A DNA stretch of 64,000 bases from an uncultured Pontibacter sp. (lineage in GTDB: Bacteria; Bacteroidota; Bacteroidia; Cytophagales; Hymenobacteraceae). The translations under genes were made by a program, and so were the position numbers. Below are positions 35,193-44,366 of the stretch, in pieces. The notes under the pieces were generated by a model, which was not told where the DNA came from, did not search any database, and saw only the letters and a program-made list of their open reading frames with translations. The stretch lies in NCBI GenBank assembly GCA_947499125.1, contig CANMMP010000001.1:372001-436000 (forward strand), in the 5' to 3' direction. Position 1 is the first letter of the stretch, and every line of letters begins with the position of its first letter.

Positions 35193-36067
35193 TTGCAATA
35201 AACTCCATGATGGTCTGCCTGGACCTGAGCGATATAGACGAAAAACTGGTAGCTTTTACCCGCACCATCTGCGAGCGCATGCAGGTGGGCAAAGTGTACT
35301 TTGTGCATAACATAAAAGTGTCTGAACTGAGCGAGGACTTCAGGGAATGGTTTGGTGACGTGGACCTGGCCAGCGAAGTGGAAGGCAACATAAACGACAT
35401 CGTAACAGAGCAATTTGGAAACGCGACAACGTATGAAGTATTGGTAAGCGAAGAGCCGAATACCGAAGTTATACTTGCCGACCTGGTAAAGCGCTATAAG
35501 GTAAACTTGACCTTGCTTGGCAAGAAAATGAGCGATAAAAGCACCGGTGCACTTGGTACCAAACTGCTTCAGATTCTGCCGTGCAGCGTACTCGTATTCC
35601 CAGAAACAGCTACCTCCAAAATAGAAAAGGTACTTGCTCCAATTGACTTTTCAGATACATCGGTCCATGCGCTCAGACTAAGCAAAAACCTGTCTGACCA
35701 GCTGGGGCTTCAGCTGGAAATACTGCACGTGTACCGGTTGCCAACCCAATACTTTCCTTTGATCTCTGAAGAAAAAGCGGAAAGAAAGGCGGAAGAAATT
35801 GTGAAAGAACGATTTGCTGCACTCCAGAAAAAGCTCCGTGAAACAGCCGGAGTACCTTATACATTGGTGCGTGCCGCTAATAAAAGTATAGCTGAGCGCA
35901 TTCGCCTGCACCTGGATAAGGGAAAGCATGACCTGCTAGTGCTCGGACTGAAAGGTAATAATCCGTTGCCTTCATTAAGCTTTGGAGGCGTACCTAAAGA
36001 GATCTACAACATGGACATACACATTCCGCTGTGGCTGGTATACTCAGAAGAAGTGATAAAAAAGTAG
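35189..36067 (+). CDS. Tandem universal stress protein
   Basis: A 292-residue cytoplasmic protein with two UspA domains (about 1-140 and 145-290). The second begins IEKVLAPIDFSDTSVHALRL and ends with the ATP-binding-type VLGLKGNNPLPSLSFGG followed by VPKEIYN and the HIPLWLVYS strand; the first begins INSMMVCLDLSDIDEK. The exact G-2x-G-9x-G(S/T) loop is imperfect in both. It is translationally coupled to the BCCT transporter (4-base overlap), and Usp/transporter pairings are known where the Usp senses or modulates transport. No transmembrane part. Confidence 0.9.
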   Translation: MIAINSMMVCLDLSDIDEKLVAFTRTICERMQVGKVYFVHNIKVSELSEDFREWFGDVDLASEVEGNINDIVTEQFGNATTYEVLVSEEPNTEVILADLVKRYKVNLTLLGKKMSDKSTGALGTKLLQILPCSVLVFPETATSKIEKVLAPIDFSDTSVHALRLSKNLSDQLGLQLEILHVYRLPTQYFPLISEEKAERKAEEIVKERFAALQKKLRETAGVPYTLVRAANKSIAERIRLHLDKGKHDLLVLGLKGNNPLPSLSFGGVPKEIYNMDIHIPLWLVYSEEVIKK

Positions 36068-36068
36068 C

Positions 36069-36677
36069 TTATTCTGCTGCCATCATTACGTTACTGACAC
36101 CGGTCACGACCATATCTACACCGATGGCCCCCAGGAAAAAGCCGTTGATGCGCAGTAGAAGTTCCATGATCTTGTCAAAAGCCATCTGAAACTTTTTGGA
36201 ACGCATACCACGGCGAACTAGCTTGAGCCCCATGATGATCAGGTAATTAATGAGCATGATCAGGGCAAGCGCCACAATTCCCTGCCATAGCTGCAACTGC
36301 TCCGACATCAGGACCGTGAGTGAGATGGTACCGGCGCCCACCATAAAAGGCAGCGCTATTTCCGATGCCAGGTCATGGAGGTCTCCTTTTATCTGGATGA
36401 ATGCTTTTTTGCCCTGTACTATAAACATGTAGGAAAAAGAGAAAAGCACAATGCCGCCGAATATCCGGAAAGATTCAAAATTGATCCGGAACACCTTCTG
36501 AAAAACGAGATCGCCGAAAAGTAGAAAAACCAGGTAAATACAGAAAGAGATGATACTCGCTTTTATAAACACTGACCGGAAATCCGCATCTGAAAGATCT
36601 TTCATAACAGGTTTCAGGTACAGAAAAAGTGCGAAAGGGTTCAGCATTACCAGGAAACTAACTATAGCTGCTATCAT
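36069..36677 (-). CDS. MarC-family integral membrane protein
   Basis: A 202-residue protein with six hydrophobic segments. The N-terminal IAAIVSFLVMLNPFALFLYL is the family start, with LMVGAGTISLTVLMS-like helix (FMVGAGTISLTVL) and the C-terminal INGFFLGAIGVDMVVTGV. The MarC family has no established function (the name came from E. coli mar locus proximity and resistance is not supported). It is transcribed towards the Usp gene, whose stop is 1 base away. Possibly a two-gene unit with the M50-like gene 22 bases upstream. Confidence 0.88.
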   Translation of the reverse strand: MIAAIVSFLVMLNPFALFLYLKPVMKDLSDADFRSVFIKASIISFCIYLVFLLFGDLVFQKVFRINFESFRIFGGIVLFSFSYMFIVQGKKAFIQIKGDLHDLASEIALPFMVGAGTISLTVLMSEQLQLWQGIVALALIMLINYLIIMGLKLVRRGMRSKKFQMAFDKIMELLLRINGFFLGAIGVDMVVTGVSNVMMAAE

Positions 36678-36699
36678 AGGTTCGGTTACGGGTTATAAA

Positions 36700-37380
36700 T
36701 TATAAAGGTATTGTAGGGTAACTGTGAACTTCTGTTTCTTTTCCGCTCACAGAACTTACCAGTCGGCTGGGGCGGTCGGCTACTGCCACTTCATGTGCCT
36801 TCTCCAGTGCCTTTTCCTCTTCATCAAAAGCTTCTATCAAATCTCTGTTGTGGTCCAGCACGCACCATTGTTTCTTTTCGTCGTTCCAGTGTATGCGATA
36901 TGTTTTCTCTTGCAAATGCTTTTTCCCCCTTATCAGGTCAAGTATAATTTTGCCGTCACTGTAATGGCCGTCGGGGTATGGCATGGGAAGCAGCGCAAAG
37001 AAAATATAATACAGCGAAAAGTATGTGAACTGATAGGTGATAATACCCGGCTCCAGCACTTTGTTTTCAATCATACTGATGACCACCACTGCTGCTATAG
37101 CATTAAACAGGGCTCCTCCTGAAAAGATCAGAATATTGGCAAACCTCTCCCGGCGTTTCAGATTATCGAAGGTGCAGAGTCCATACCAGAAATAGTATTT
37201 CCGTACTTCCAGCATACCTACTTTGAACAGTACCTTCCCTGAGCCAATGGTTACCTTGATGTTCTTACCTCCCATCAGCCAGGCAAAGAATACATGCCCT
37301 GCCTCGTGCACGAACGAGATAACAGGTAGCACCAGAAAAAAGGCCAGAAAAAACTTAGGAATATCTTGAATACCAAACAT
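36700..37380 (-). CDS. M50 (site-2 protease)-like membrane protein
   Basis: A 226-residue integral membrane protein. HEAGH (HExxH zinc ligands) lies in the first membrane helix (residues about 25-29), and a second helix ends in LLPMPYPDGHYSDG, matching the NPxPPLDG-like aspartate motif of S2P-type intramembrane proteases. It is short and the last 85 residues are soluble and charged (EEEKALEKAHEVAVADRPSR). It could process a membrane-bound regulator, for example an anti-sigma factor, but no candidate is adjacent. It may instead be a non-catalytic relative. Precedes marC by 22 bases. Confidence 0.78.
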   Translation of the reverse strand: MFGIQDIPKFFLAFFLVLPVISFVHEAGHVFFAWLMGGKNIKVTIGSGKVLFKVGMLEVRKYYFWYGLCTFDNLKRRERFANILIFSGGALFNAIAAVVVISMIENKVLEPGIITYQFTYFSLYYIFFALLPMPYPDGHYSDGKIILDLIRGKKHLQEKTYRIHWNDEKKQWCVLDHNRDLIEAFDEEEKALEKAHEVAVADRPSRLVSSVSGKETEVHSYPTIPL

Positions 37381-37571
37381 ATGTTCCTGTTACGCGAATC
37401 AGGAGATGAGTTATACTTAAACAGCAGTTTAGTAATCCGGTAATTCATTAGTTTGTTAAAAGTGTTTAAAATAACCGTTTTAGCACATCTAATAAATCAT
37501 TAGTTTGATCACTATGTATCGCTGATAAAATCGGCTATTGCCGCCAAATCCCTATGGAAATAGTTCGATAA

Positions 37572-37666
37572 TTCGATCCTTCGGTCTACCATAGTATAAA
37601 AGCCTCTCCACATTAAATGGAGTGGCTTTTTGGTTCGATATTTTTAACCAAAGGGGAGACTTATCG
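37572..37666. repeat. Island repeat, copy 2: decayed tRNA-Glu 3' end and terminator
   Basis: TTCGATCC--TTCGGTCTACCATAG at 37572-37594 aligns with the T arm/acceptor end of tRNA-Glu (31885-31909). It is followed by the same terminator (stem 37598-37610 with 37618-37631, 7-base loop, differing by a few changes) and the downstream GGTTCGATA stretch. It is in direct orientation and marks the right edge of a 5.7 kb island. The gap 37381-37775 shows nothing else recognisable. Confidence 0.65.
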
Positions 37667-37775
37667 ACTTTTCGACAACCCAGCTAGTCACAGCTTAAGG
37701 GAAAAGCTTACATTTCTCTTTTTCTTCACCTATTGAACTCAATCTTATGCTATAAATCAGGTATTCAATCGATTG

Positions 37776-38840
37776 CTATTCTTGGTTTGGGTTATTGTCG
37801 TAACTACCTAGCTTTTTAGACCGTTTCTCCCATTTCTCGCGGGCCCACTTCTGAAGGTCTTCCACCGCATCGAATTCATCTGTAATTTCAAGCCCAAGCA
37901 ATGTTTCGATCACGTCTTCCATGGATACAATACCAGCTGTGCCACCGTACTCGTCAACTACGAGCGCAATATGCTCTTTCTTCTCCATCAGGCGGGTAAA
38001 AAGTTGTGGCACTGGTGTGTTCTCGTGCACGACATGAATCGGGCGCTTAATTTCAGCAAGCGATAGTCCGCCATCTCCTTCTATAATTCGTTGTAGTACT
38101 TCATCTTTCAGCACATACCCCGTTATTTGATCAACAGAATTATCAAAAACAAGAATCCGGGAAAAGCGCATATTGGTAGAGTTATCATAAAACTCCCGAA
38201 TAAGCTGTTTTTCAGGAGCTGCCTTGATCACAGTGCGAGGGGTCATAATGTGGCCAGCCAGAATAACATTAAAGCGCAGCACGTTATTGATCACCCTAGA
38301 CTCATCCTGGTGGAGTATGCCTTCTTTTGTGCCTATTTCAGCCATAGCTGTGAAGTCGGCGCGGCTCAGCACACTCATGTCCTTATCTCGCTTCAACCTT
38401 TTGGTAATAAACTGCGAGAAAAGAATAAGCGGGTATAAGGGAGAATATATCAGGATCTTCAGCGTCCGGACAGTGAAGGGAGTTAACGACTTCCAGTAAT
38501 TTGCACCAAGTGTTTTCGGGATGATCTCGGTAAGAATTAATATAATAATAGTTAATACGACAGATATAATTGTCAGGTACTCCTCTCCCCAGATAGCCTG
38601 CGCCTGAGCACCTACTCCTGCTGCTCCTATAGTATGTGCAAAGGTATTGAGCGTTAGAATTGCTGCCAATGGCTTATCAATGTTGTCTTTGAAGTGCTGC
38701 AGGTCTTTGCCAAGACTGGGGTTCTCTTTGCCAATTACATTGGCGTGCGAAGGTGTAATACTTAGCAGCGAAGCTTCCAACAATGAGCAAAGAAAGGAAA
38801 AGAACAAGGCGATAAACAGGTAAATAAGCAGTAAGCCCAT
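37776..38840 (-). CDS. CNNM/CorC-type (DUF21 + CBS) membrane protein
   Basis: A 354-residue protein. Residues 1-~170 form the DUF21/CNNM transmembrane domain (LFFSFLCSLLEASLLSITPSH, conserved acidic EAS and the GAAGVGAQA helix, IILTEIIPKTLGANYWKSLT), then a tandem CBS pair (GHIMTPRTVIKAAPEKQL; VDEYGGTAGIVSMEDVIETLLGLEI). The transporter-associated CorC_HlyC domain seen in full-length members is missing or very short, leaving only a charged tail. Family members are implicated in Mg2+ efflux or cobalt resistance; the older name 'hemolysin' is historical. Single gene. Confidence 0.9.
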   Translation of the reverse strand: MGLLLIYLFIALFFSFLCSLLEASLLSITPSHANVIGKENPSLGKDLQHFKDNIDKPLAAILTLNTFAHTIGAAGVGAQAQAIWGEEYLTIISVVLTIIILILTEIIPKTLGANYWKSLTPFTVRTLKILIYSPLYPLILFSQFITKRLKRDKDMSVLSRADFTAMAEIGTKEGILHQDESRVINNVLRFNVILAGHIMTPRTVIKAAPEKQLIREFYDNSTNMRFSRILVFDNSVDQITGYVLKDEVLQRIIEGDGGLSLAEIKRPIHVVHENTPVPQLFTRLMEKKEHIALVVDEYGGTAGIVSMEDVIETLLGLEITDEFDAVEDLQKWAREKWEKRSKKLGSYDNNPNQE

Positions 38841-39410
38841 GTAGATTGTTTGGTTAGTTAGCCAAATATAAAAGGTTTAAGCAGTTTTACATGGTAAGCT
38901 ACCTATATGTTCCAAAAACGAGTATACCTGGTCCTGTAACCGTTGATTAAAGGTTGAAACTAATGAAATTATTACCCTGTCTTAAACATGAATACTGTAC
39001 ACTTAAATCAGTAAAATTGATAACCTAAAAGGAGATTTAAATAACATCGCTTAAACATCCGAAGCTTCCCAAAGCTGCCATGTCTAATGGAAATGGCGCG
39101 ATAACACTCCATTTCATGGGCTCTTTACACTTTCTTTTACTAGATCAATAGCAGTCACAAAATTACCCTCAAGTATTATTTCAAAAGCAAAGTCACCAGT
39201 AGAGTACGCTTGACCCTGATTGTATGAATAAGCTTTCAAAGAAAACGAAGAATTCAAACTACATCCTTTATGATGGCAACATTAAGCTGAAGGGTTATAA
39301 CATATTATCCCATCTATACCTACGATATATACTATAATTACAATGAAGTAAAAGTTAACAAGTATATAGGTTTTAATACCCACCCAAGCTCACTAAATAA
39401 TTGTAGAAAT

Positions 39411-39448
39411 AGTTCGATAAATTTCCCCTTCCATTAGGGTTATCGAAC
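39411..39448. repeat. Island repeat, copy 3: hairpin only
   Basis: A 20-base exact match (39412-39431) to the sequence just after the tRNA-Glu terminator (31949-31968). Its arms GTTCGATAA (39412-39420) and TTATCGAAC (39440-39448) form a perfect 9-base stem. Copies 2 and 3 also share GAAATAGTTCGATA. The rest of the 38841-39564 gap holds only AT-rich sequence and a doubtful 37-codon frame. Confidence 0.6.
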
Positions 39449-39564
39449 GTGTCAGGAACAGTTAGTTAAGCATTCCAAATTATAACTGACGTTCCTGTTG
39501 CGTTTTAATTTGGAGCTGGTCATCACAGATGATGCTTGTTGCCTTTATGGTACCACTTAACAAA

Positions 39565-39948
39565 CTACTTTTCCTGCACTTCCTCTTTAAAGTCTCCGAT
39601 GGGCATCTTGCCTGAGAAGTTCATTTTATTACCGCCCAAGATGATGGTAGTACCTTCCGGGCAAAGAGTGTATACACTGATTTTATGAATTCCAGCAGAT
39701 TTAGGCTTAAATATAAAGCTGTCCTTCCCGATGGGGGTAATTTTTATGTTCTTAGATTCAGCCACTACCGGGCATTCAAGGCAAGCTACGCGTATGTCAA
39801 TAGTATCAGCTTTAGAGACCGATAACTTGTAAGCACCACGGTTTTTGGAAGAAACGGCAATTGAGGGTGAGCAGTTCTGTTCATCAGAGAAACCCGCTGA
39901 CATCAGCGAAAAAAGAGAGAGGCAAGCGAAAGTAAAAAAAGCATTCAT
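39565..39948 (-). CDS. Small secreted protein, unknown
   Basis: A 127-residue protein with a hydrophobic signal (FFTFACLSLFSLMSAGFS). The mature part looks beta-rich (SVSKADTIDIRVACLECPV; SFIFKPKSAGIHKISVYTL) and contains four Cys that could form disulfides, one pair in CLEC. The shape resembles small Ig-like or GldM C-terminal-like domains, but the similarity is not strong enough to name. It lies just right of the repeat copy 3, next to the similarly secreted protein at 40161 but divergent from it. Confidence 0.62.
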   Translation of the reverse strand: MNAFFTFACLSLFSLMSAGFSDEQNCSPSIAVSSKNRGAYKLSVSKADTIDIRVACLECPVVAESKNIKITPIGKDSFIFKPKSAGIHKISVYTLCPEGTTIILGGNKMNFSGKMPIGDFKEEVQEK

Positions 39949-40160
39949 CGTTTAGGTATTACTTTAAAAGATTGGATAGCAAAAGTATAGAATATTCTCG
40001 GAGTTAAAAACAAGCGGATAAACAGTACCATCTTCCTGCCTTTTTACATTTGTAAAGCTACAAGCCACCAGTTCCTTATCTAGCTAGAATTAAATTAACT
40101 TTTAACCACGAAGAGTCATCGGCTTCTGTTATATTTACACCCAAACTTTCAGAAATCATC

Positions 40161-40589
40161 ATGAAACAAGTATTGCTTGCCCTCGCACTTATGCTTTGCG
40201 CCAGCACCTCATTTGCACAGCAGGTCCCGGTAGATTCTACTCTCTGCCATGAACCAGTGCTGGAGCTATATGACGCCAACCGCAGAAAGCTAACAAAAGG
40301 AGCCAGGCCACGCGGCAAAGTGATCCTGATTGTCAGAAATAATCCTGCATGCGACATACCTCAGACCTTCTCTGTGAAGGGTGGAAGCTACTTCCACGCC
40401 AGGGGCACCACCTCTTTGCGCACCGTACGTTTCACTGGTCCAGTGGTGGACTTCACCGGCCAGGAGAAGTTGTTCCGTGCAGGCGACCGGCTCATCTTCG
40501 AGGTACTGGACCTTAACTGCTACAACAAGAAAAGTAAGGAGGCAAGTAAGTTCTCTGGCACAATAGTAAAGAGCTGGTCTCTAAACTAA
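40161..40589 (+). CDS. Small secreted protein, unknown
   Basis: A 142-residue protein with an unambiguous signal peptide (KQVLLALALMLCASTSFAQQ). The mature sequence is beta-strand-like: VLELYDANRRKLTKGARPRGKV (strand-turn-strand), VKGGSYFHARGTTSLRTVRF and RLIFEVLDLNCYNKK. Three Cys are present after cleavage. I do not recognise a family. Its 5' region contains TATATTTAC at about 40129, a near match to the -7 box. Confidence 0.68.
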   Translation: MKQVLLALALMLCASTSFAQQVPVDSTLCHEPVLELYDANRRKLTKGARPRGKVILIVRNNPACDIPQTFSVKGGSYFHARGTTSLRTVRFTGPVVDFTGQEKLFRAGDRLIFEVLDLNCYNKKSKEASKFSGTIVKSWSLN

Positions 40590-40805
40590 AATCAGTTTAG
40601 AAAGACAGAGACAGTCCTATGTTAGTCAGCTTACTGCATTGTGGTTTTTAAGCTTTGGAAGTTCCGCCAACTTAAACGAAGTGGTTTTCTAAAGCAAACC
40701 GATTACGATTGAAATGATTCGAAAATTTAACCGTTTGATCAATACAACAACGAAACTGCTCCACATAAATCGGATGATCTTAATATTCTTACCACAGTAC
40801 TATAC

Positions 40806-43800
40806 TTACTTTAAAGCTTTTATATTATCATCCATCACTACATCTATCAACAGGTTGCGCGGGTCTATGCCAGCCTGAACAGGTTTGCCTGATACTATAA
40901 CGGAAATCTGTTGCTTACCCGAACGGATCCGGTGCATCTGCAGGTATAAGGGTTTACTAACTTTCCCTGGTTTTCTCGCTCCATAAACGCCTATCTCTAC
41001 AAAGTCATTCATCAGAATTTCCGTCTCTACTCCTGCCGTATCAACCTGCATTTTACGAGCTATTACATCGAGGTCTACACGCCATGTATTTGTCCCTATC
41101 TTTTCAGAGTGAACCTGCTTTGTTTCTACTTCCCAAAACGTATTTTTTTGAAACAGATTGGTGAGTAAATAGTGCAAGGAGTCTGGCGTTACTGCTTGTA
41201 GCTCACTGTAAAGATCCAGTGATGTAGGTAAGGGCGGTTTACCGGATCCATGTTTTTGGATCATCTTCCGGAGCGCTGCATTTACTCTTTCTTCTCCTAC
41301 ATATTCGCGCAAAGCATACATGGCAAAAGGTCCTTTCCGGAAAGCCTGAAAATAATCGTTAGCACGCAATAAAGGTACATCTGCTTTCGAACGGGGCGTC
41401 AAGTAAGACATTCGCATCACTTCCAACAGTCGCTGTAAATGTGCCCTACCATAGGTTTTTTCAACCACACCTAAGGCGCTGTACCAGGCCAGACTTTCTG
41501 CCAGCAAAGGGGCACCTTCCACATTAGCCGGCACTACCTGATGAGCCCACCATTGATGTGCGACCTCGTGTGCTGCTACGGCAAACGGAAGGTCGATTTC
41601 CCGGTAATCCGCATCCGGGTTTAGCAAGGCAAAGCCTTCTGTAAAGGCAACAGTACCTGCGTAAGCTGTAGCACCTGTGCTCCCGGAAGGGTATTGTACA
41701 AACGTAATTTGCTTGTGCTGGTAAGGGCCAAAATGCCTTGTGTAGTTATCTAGTGATGCTTTTATACTTTGCTCGATGCGTTCCAGGTTCAGTGTATGAC
41801 CGGGATGATAATAGAGCTTTATTTCTACATCATTCCAGTTCGATTTACGGATAGTATAATCAGATGAGAGTATACCTATTATGTTCTGGATCGGTTGATC
41901 GGCTTTATAATGGAAGTAATTGCGACCTTTAACTGTCCAGGTTTTGTGCATTTTCCCGGGAGCAACTGCTGTCTGCCCTGCACTGGTGCCGATTACGGCT
42001 TCGAACCGTATCTTTTCACGACCCGTTATGTTTTGCTGTGCGGTAACATCATAAAGAGATGCTACAGGTCGCCTTTCCGGAAGATCAAACTTTATCCTAT
42101 CTACCGCATCATGAAGTTCACGGTTTCGCTGGTAACCCACAACAGGCAACCCTTGGTTCTTTAAGAAATAAGTACCCTGTTTTGCTACAGGATTGTCTGT
42201 TACGCTGTTACTAAACCCTTTAGAATTGTACAGTAATTCAAAATGCATTTTTACAGAATCGCCAGGCTGCAGTGGCTTCGACAGTGCAATCATGACGTAG
42301 CCATGTTCTTCATCCAACAGTACTTCTTTAGCCTGTCTGTCAAATCTTATTCCCTGGGTTGTTGCATCCAGATCAGTTACCAGGTGAATGGTATCAATCG
42401 CTATATTGTGTTTATTCTGTAGTGTGTAAGTGCCGTGTATTGTTGCTTCCCGAGTGTCAGAATAGATCTCTACATGAAGCGAAGTGGCGGTTAAGGTTGG
42501 TTGTGGCACATCTTGGTACTTGCTATACAGTTGCTCATAGTCTGCCTGTCGCGCTATTTCTTTTGAGCTGGAAGTATAATTGTTCAGGATATTTGTGTTG
42601 TAGAATAAAAAAGAGCTGAGCGTGAACAACACCATAAAAGCTATAGTTACTGTTTTCCAGAGTGCCGGCGTTGTGCGCATAACAGCAGTTCTAATGCGCC
42701 ATTCTGCAGTTATTTCCCTGCCCCTTACCCAGAACAACCGGGCAACTACCGCTAATACGATCGCCCATGCAACCCAATAGAGTTTAAACCACATCCATGG
42801 CGTAAGGGTATCCCCAAAGCCACCCATTTCCAGGTAAGCCCAACCCGGATCTGAGCCATAGATCAGCATATTATGCTCTACCCCTACTCTTGCTGCAAAT
42901 GCTGTGTATAAAAAGGCCAGGAATACTACCATGTGTCCCACATACTTCTGGTTGACCAGTACATGTACTACAATAGCCACCACAGCAAACAACAGGTAAT
43001 CTATAAACTGTAAACCGAAGAATATACCCAGGTATAGATCAAGCTCAAAATTGTAATACCCCTTTATGGCCTGCACGTTCATGCCGGTGCCCATTAAAAC
43101 CACCTGGATGGTAGCAATTAACAAGGTCAAGCCCAGGAATTTACTCAATAATTGTAGCCAGTCCGGCAGAGGCATGATATCTGAAATATCACTGATCCGG
43201 ATATCCCGTTCGCTCCAGATAAGTTTACCAGCAGCTATGATAATAAGCGCAACTACTACTATTTTGAAAGTAAGCTGGTTCATAGCTATAGCAACCCGAC
43301 CTGTAGTTGGAATAACCGGAACTCCCAGGGAGCCTTCCATTAATTCAGCCAGCACCATTCCAAAAAGAATAGCTATAGCAAATATGATCAGCCAACCCCA
43401 ACCCGAAATGGCTTTCAGGAAATAGTGCCACGACAAGTATAACGTTTGCCTGAAACGTGCATTGGCATTAAAACTCAGGGACACGTTGGGCATGTCAATA
43501 GTTACTCTTTTCGAAGGTATAAACACAACTGGTTTAGGCTTAAAAAGACGTGCCAGAAAATTGCCAGAAACGTGGTGTTTGAATTTGAAATGAAAATGTG
43601 TGAGCGCCAGAAAAACAGAAGCGATGCATAACCAGAATAGGCGATTTAAAAGTAATGGTTCTAATCCAACCAGTCCGTACTTTACTTCTGCAGGCGACTG
43701 GGTTACTTTCAGCTCTTTTAATATAGTAAAGCACGTAAAGTCCAGCACCTTGCCGATCTGCCACCATCCTAATAGCACAGCAAAAATTTCTCCACTGAAT

Positions 43801-44366
43801 AGAGCGATAAAAAAGAGCATTGCAGCCATTAAATAACTTGCCATGGCTAAGCGGCTCATGGCTGCAACAGAAAATAAAATTGCTGTAACTATAAATGTGT
43901 TAGGCACTGCTATCAGTAAGAAAGCAGTGATATACCCCATCAATTTAATAGGTCCGAACAGTGTTGGATCTATGCCTGGTATGAGCGTGAGCACACCCAG
44001 GAAAACTATAACGGCATTTTGAAGAAGTATAGAGATAAAGAATGCACCTATAAACCTGCCACCCAGGTATTTGCTTTTACTAATTGGGGAAGTATACAGT
44101 AGGGGCTCGATGCGTACCTGGGAGTCTTTTGTGGCAGCATCGCTGGACACAGCAGCGGAAAGCAGTAACCCAAAAATACTTGCAAAACTAACGATGGCTG
44201 CGACCGCCATTGGTGAGTTCAGGAAATATTCATCGTTACGTACATTCTCTACAAATTCAGAAGTTAGCAGCATGGTAAGCCCGAGACCAACTATAAAGTA
44301 AAGCCAGATGGATAATCTGCTTAGCTGGTAAACGGTTTCGAACCGGAAGATCTCCCACAATTTCAT
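40806..44366 (-). CDS. ABC-2 permease fused to an M1 metallopeptidase
   Basis: An 1186-residue membrane protein. About residues 1-580 contain roughly a dozen membrane helices of an ABC-2-type permease. The rest is an M1-aminopeptidase-like domain on the outer face, with HEVAH at 933-937 (zinc ligands and catalytic Glu), the following HQWWAHQ and ESLAWYS whose Glu957 would be the third ligand. By my count 19 residues separate HEVAH from that Glu, against 18 in classical M1 enzymes. The GxMEN exopeptidase signature is degenerate (GATAYAGTVAF). Its ATPase partner overlaps it by 4 bases. The substrate is unknown. Confidence 0.9.
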   Translation of the reverse strand: MKLWEIFRFETVYQLSRLSIWLYFIVGLGLTMLLTSEFVENVRNDEYFLNSPMAVAAIVSFASIFGLLLSAAVSSDAATKDSQVRIEPLLYTSPISKSKYLGGRFIGAFFISILLQNAVIVFLGVLTLIPGIDPTLFGPIKLMGYITAFLLIAVPNTFIVTAILFSVAAMSRLAMASYLMAAMLFFIALFSGEIFAVLLGWWQIGKVLDFTCFTILKELKVTQSPAEVKYGLVGLEPLLLNRLFWLCIASVFLALTHFHFKFKHHVSGNFLARLFKPKPVVFIPSKRVTIDMPNVSLSFNANARFRQTLYLSWHYFLKAISGWGWLIIFAIAILFGMVLAELMEGSLGVPVIPTTGRVAIAMNQLTFKIVVVALIIIAAGKLIWSERDIRISDISDIMPLPDWLQLLSKFLGLTLLIATIQVVLMGTGMNVQAIKGYYNFELDLYLGIFFGLQFIDYLLFAVVAIVVHVLVNQKYVGHMVVFLAFLYTAFAARVGVEHNMLIYGSDPGWAYLEMGGFGDTLTPWMWFKLYWVAWAIVLAVVARLFWVRGREITAEWRIRTAVMRTTPALWKTVTIAFMVLFTLSSFLFYNTNILNNYTSSSKEIARQADYEQLYSKYQDVPQPTLTATSLHVEIYSDTREATIHGTYTLQNKHNIAIDTIHLVTDLDATTQGIRFDRQAKEVLLDEEHGYVMIALSKPLQPGDSVKMHFELLYNSKGFSNSVTDNPVAKQGTYFLKNQGLPVVGYQRNRELHDAVDRIKFDLPERRPVASLYDVTAQQNITGREKIRFEAVIGTSAGQTAVAPGKMHKTWTVKGRNYFHYKADQPIQNIIGILSSDYTIRKSNWNDVEIKLYYHPGHTLNLERIEQSIKASLDNYTRHFGPYQHKQITFVQYPSGSTGATAYAGTVAFTEGFALLNPDADYREIDLPFAVAAHEVAHQWWAHQVVPANVEGAPLLAESLAWYSALGVVEKTYGRAHLQRLLEVMRMSYLTPRSKADVPLLRANDYFQAFRKGPFAMYALREYVGEERVNAALRKMIQKHGSGKPPLPTSLDLYSELQAVTPDSLHYLLTNLFQKNTFWEVETKQVHSEKIGTNTWRVDLDVIARKMQVDTAGVETEILMNDFVEIGVYGARKPGKVSKPLYLQMHRIRSGKQQISVIVSGKPVQAGIDPRNLLIDVVMDDNIKALK

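Noticed and set aside
36700-37380. Calling the M50-like protein an active RseP-type protease
   Set aside because: HEAGH and the DG motif fit, but it has no PDZ domain, is short, and no sigma/anti-sigma pair is near; I kept the neutral call.
39224-39337. A 37-codon plus-strand frame (MNKLSKKTKNS...)
   Set aside because: It is short, AT-rich and has no promoter or recognisable tail; it might be a remnant, but nothing supports it.
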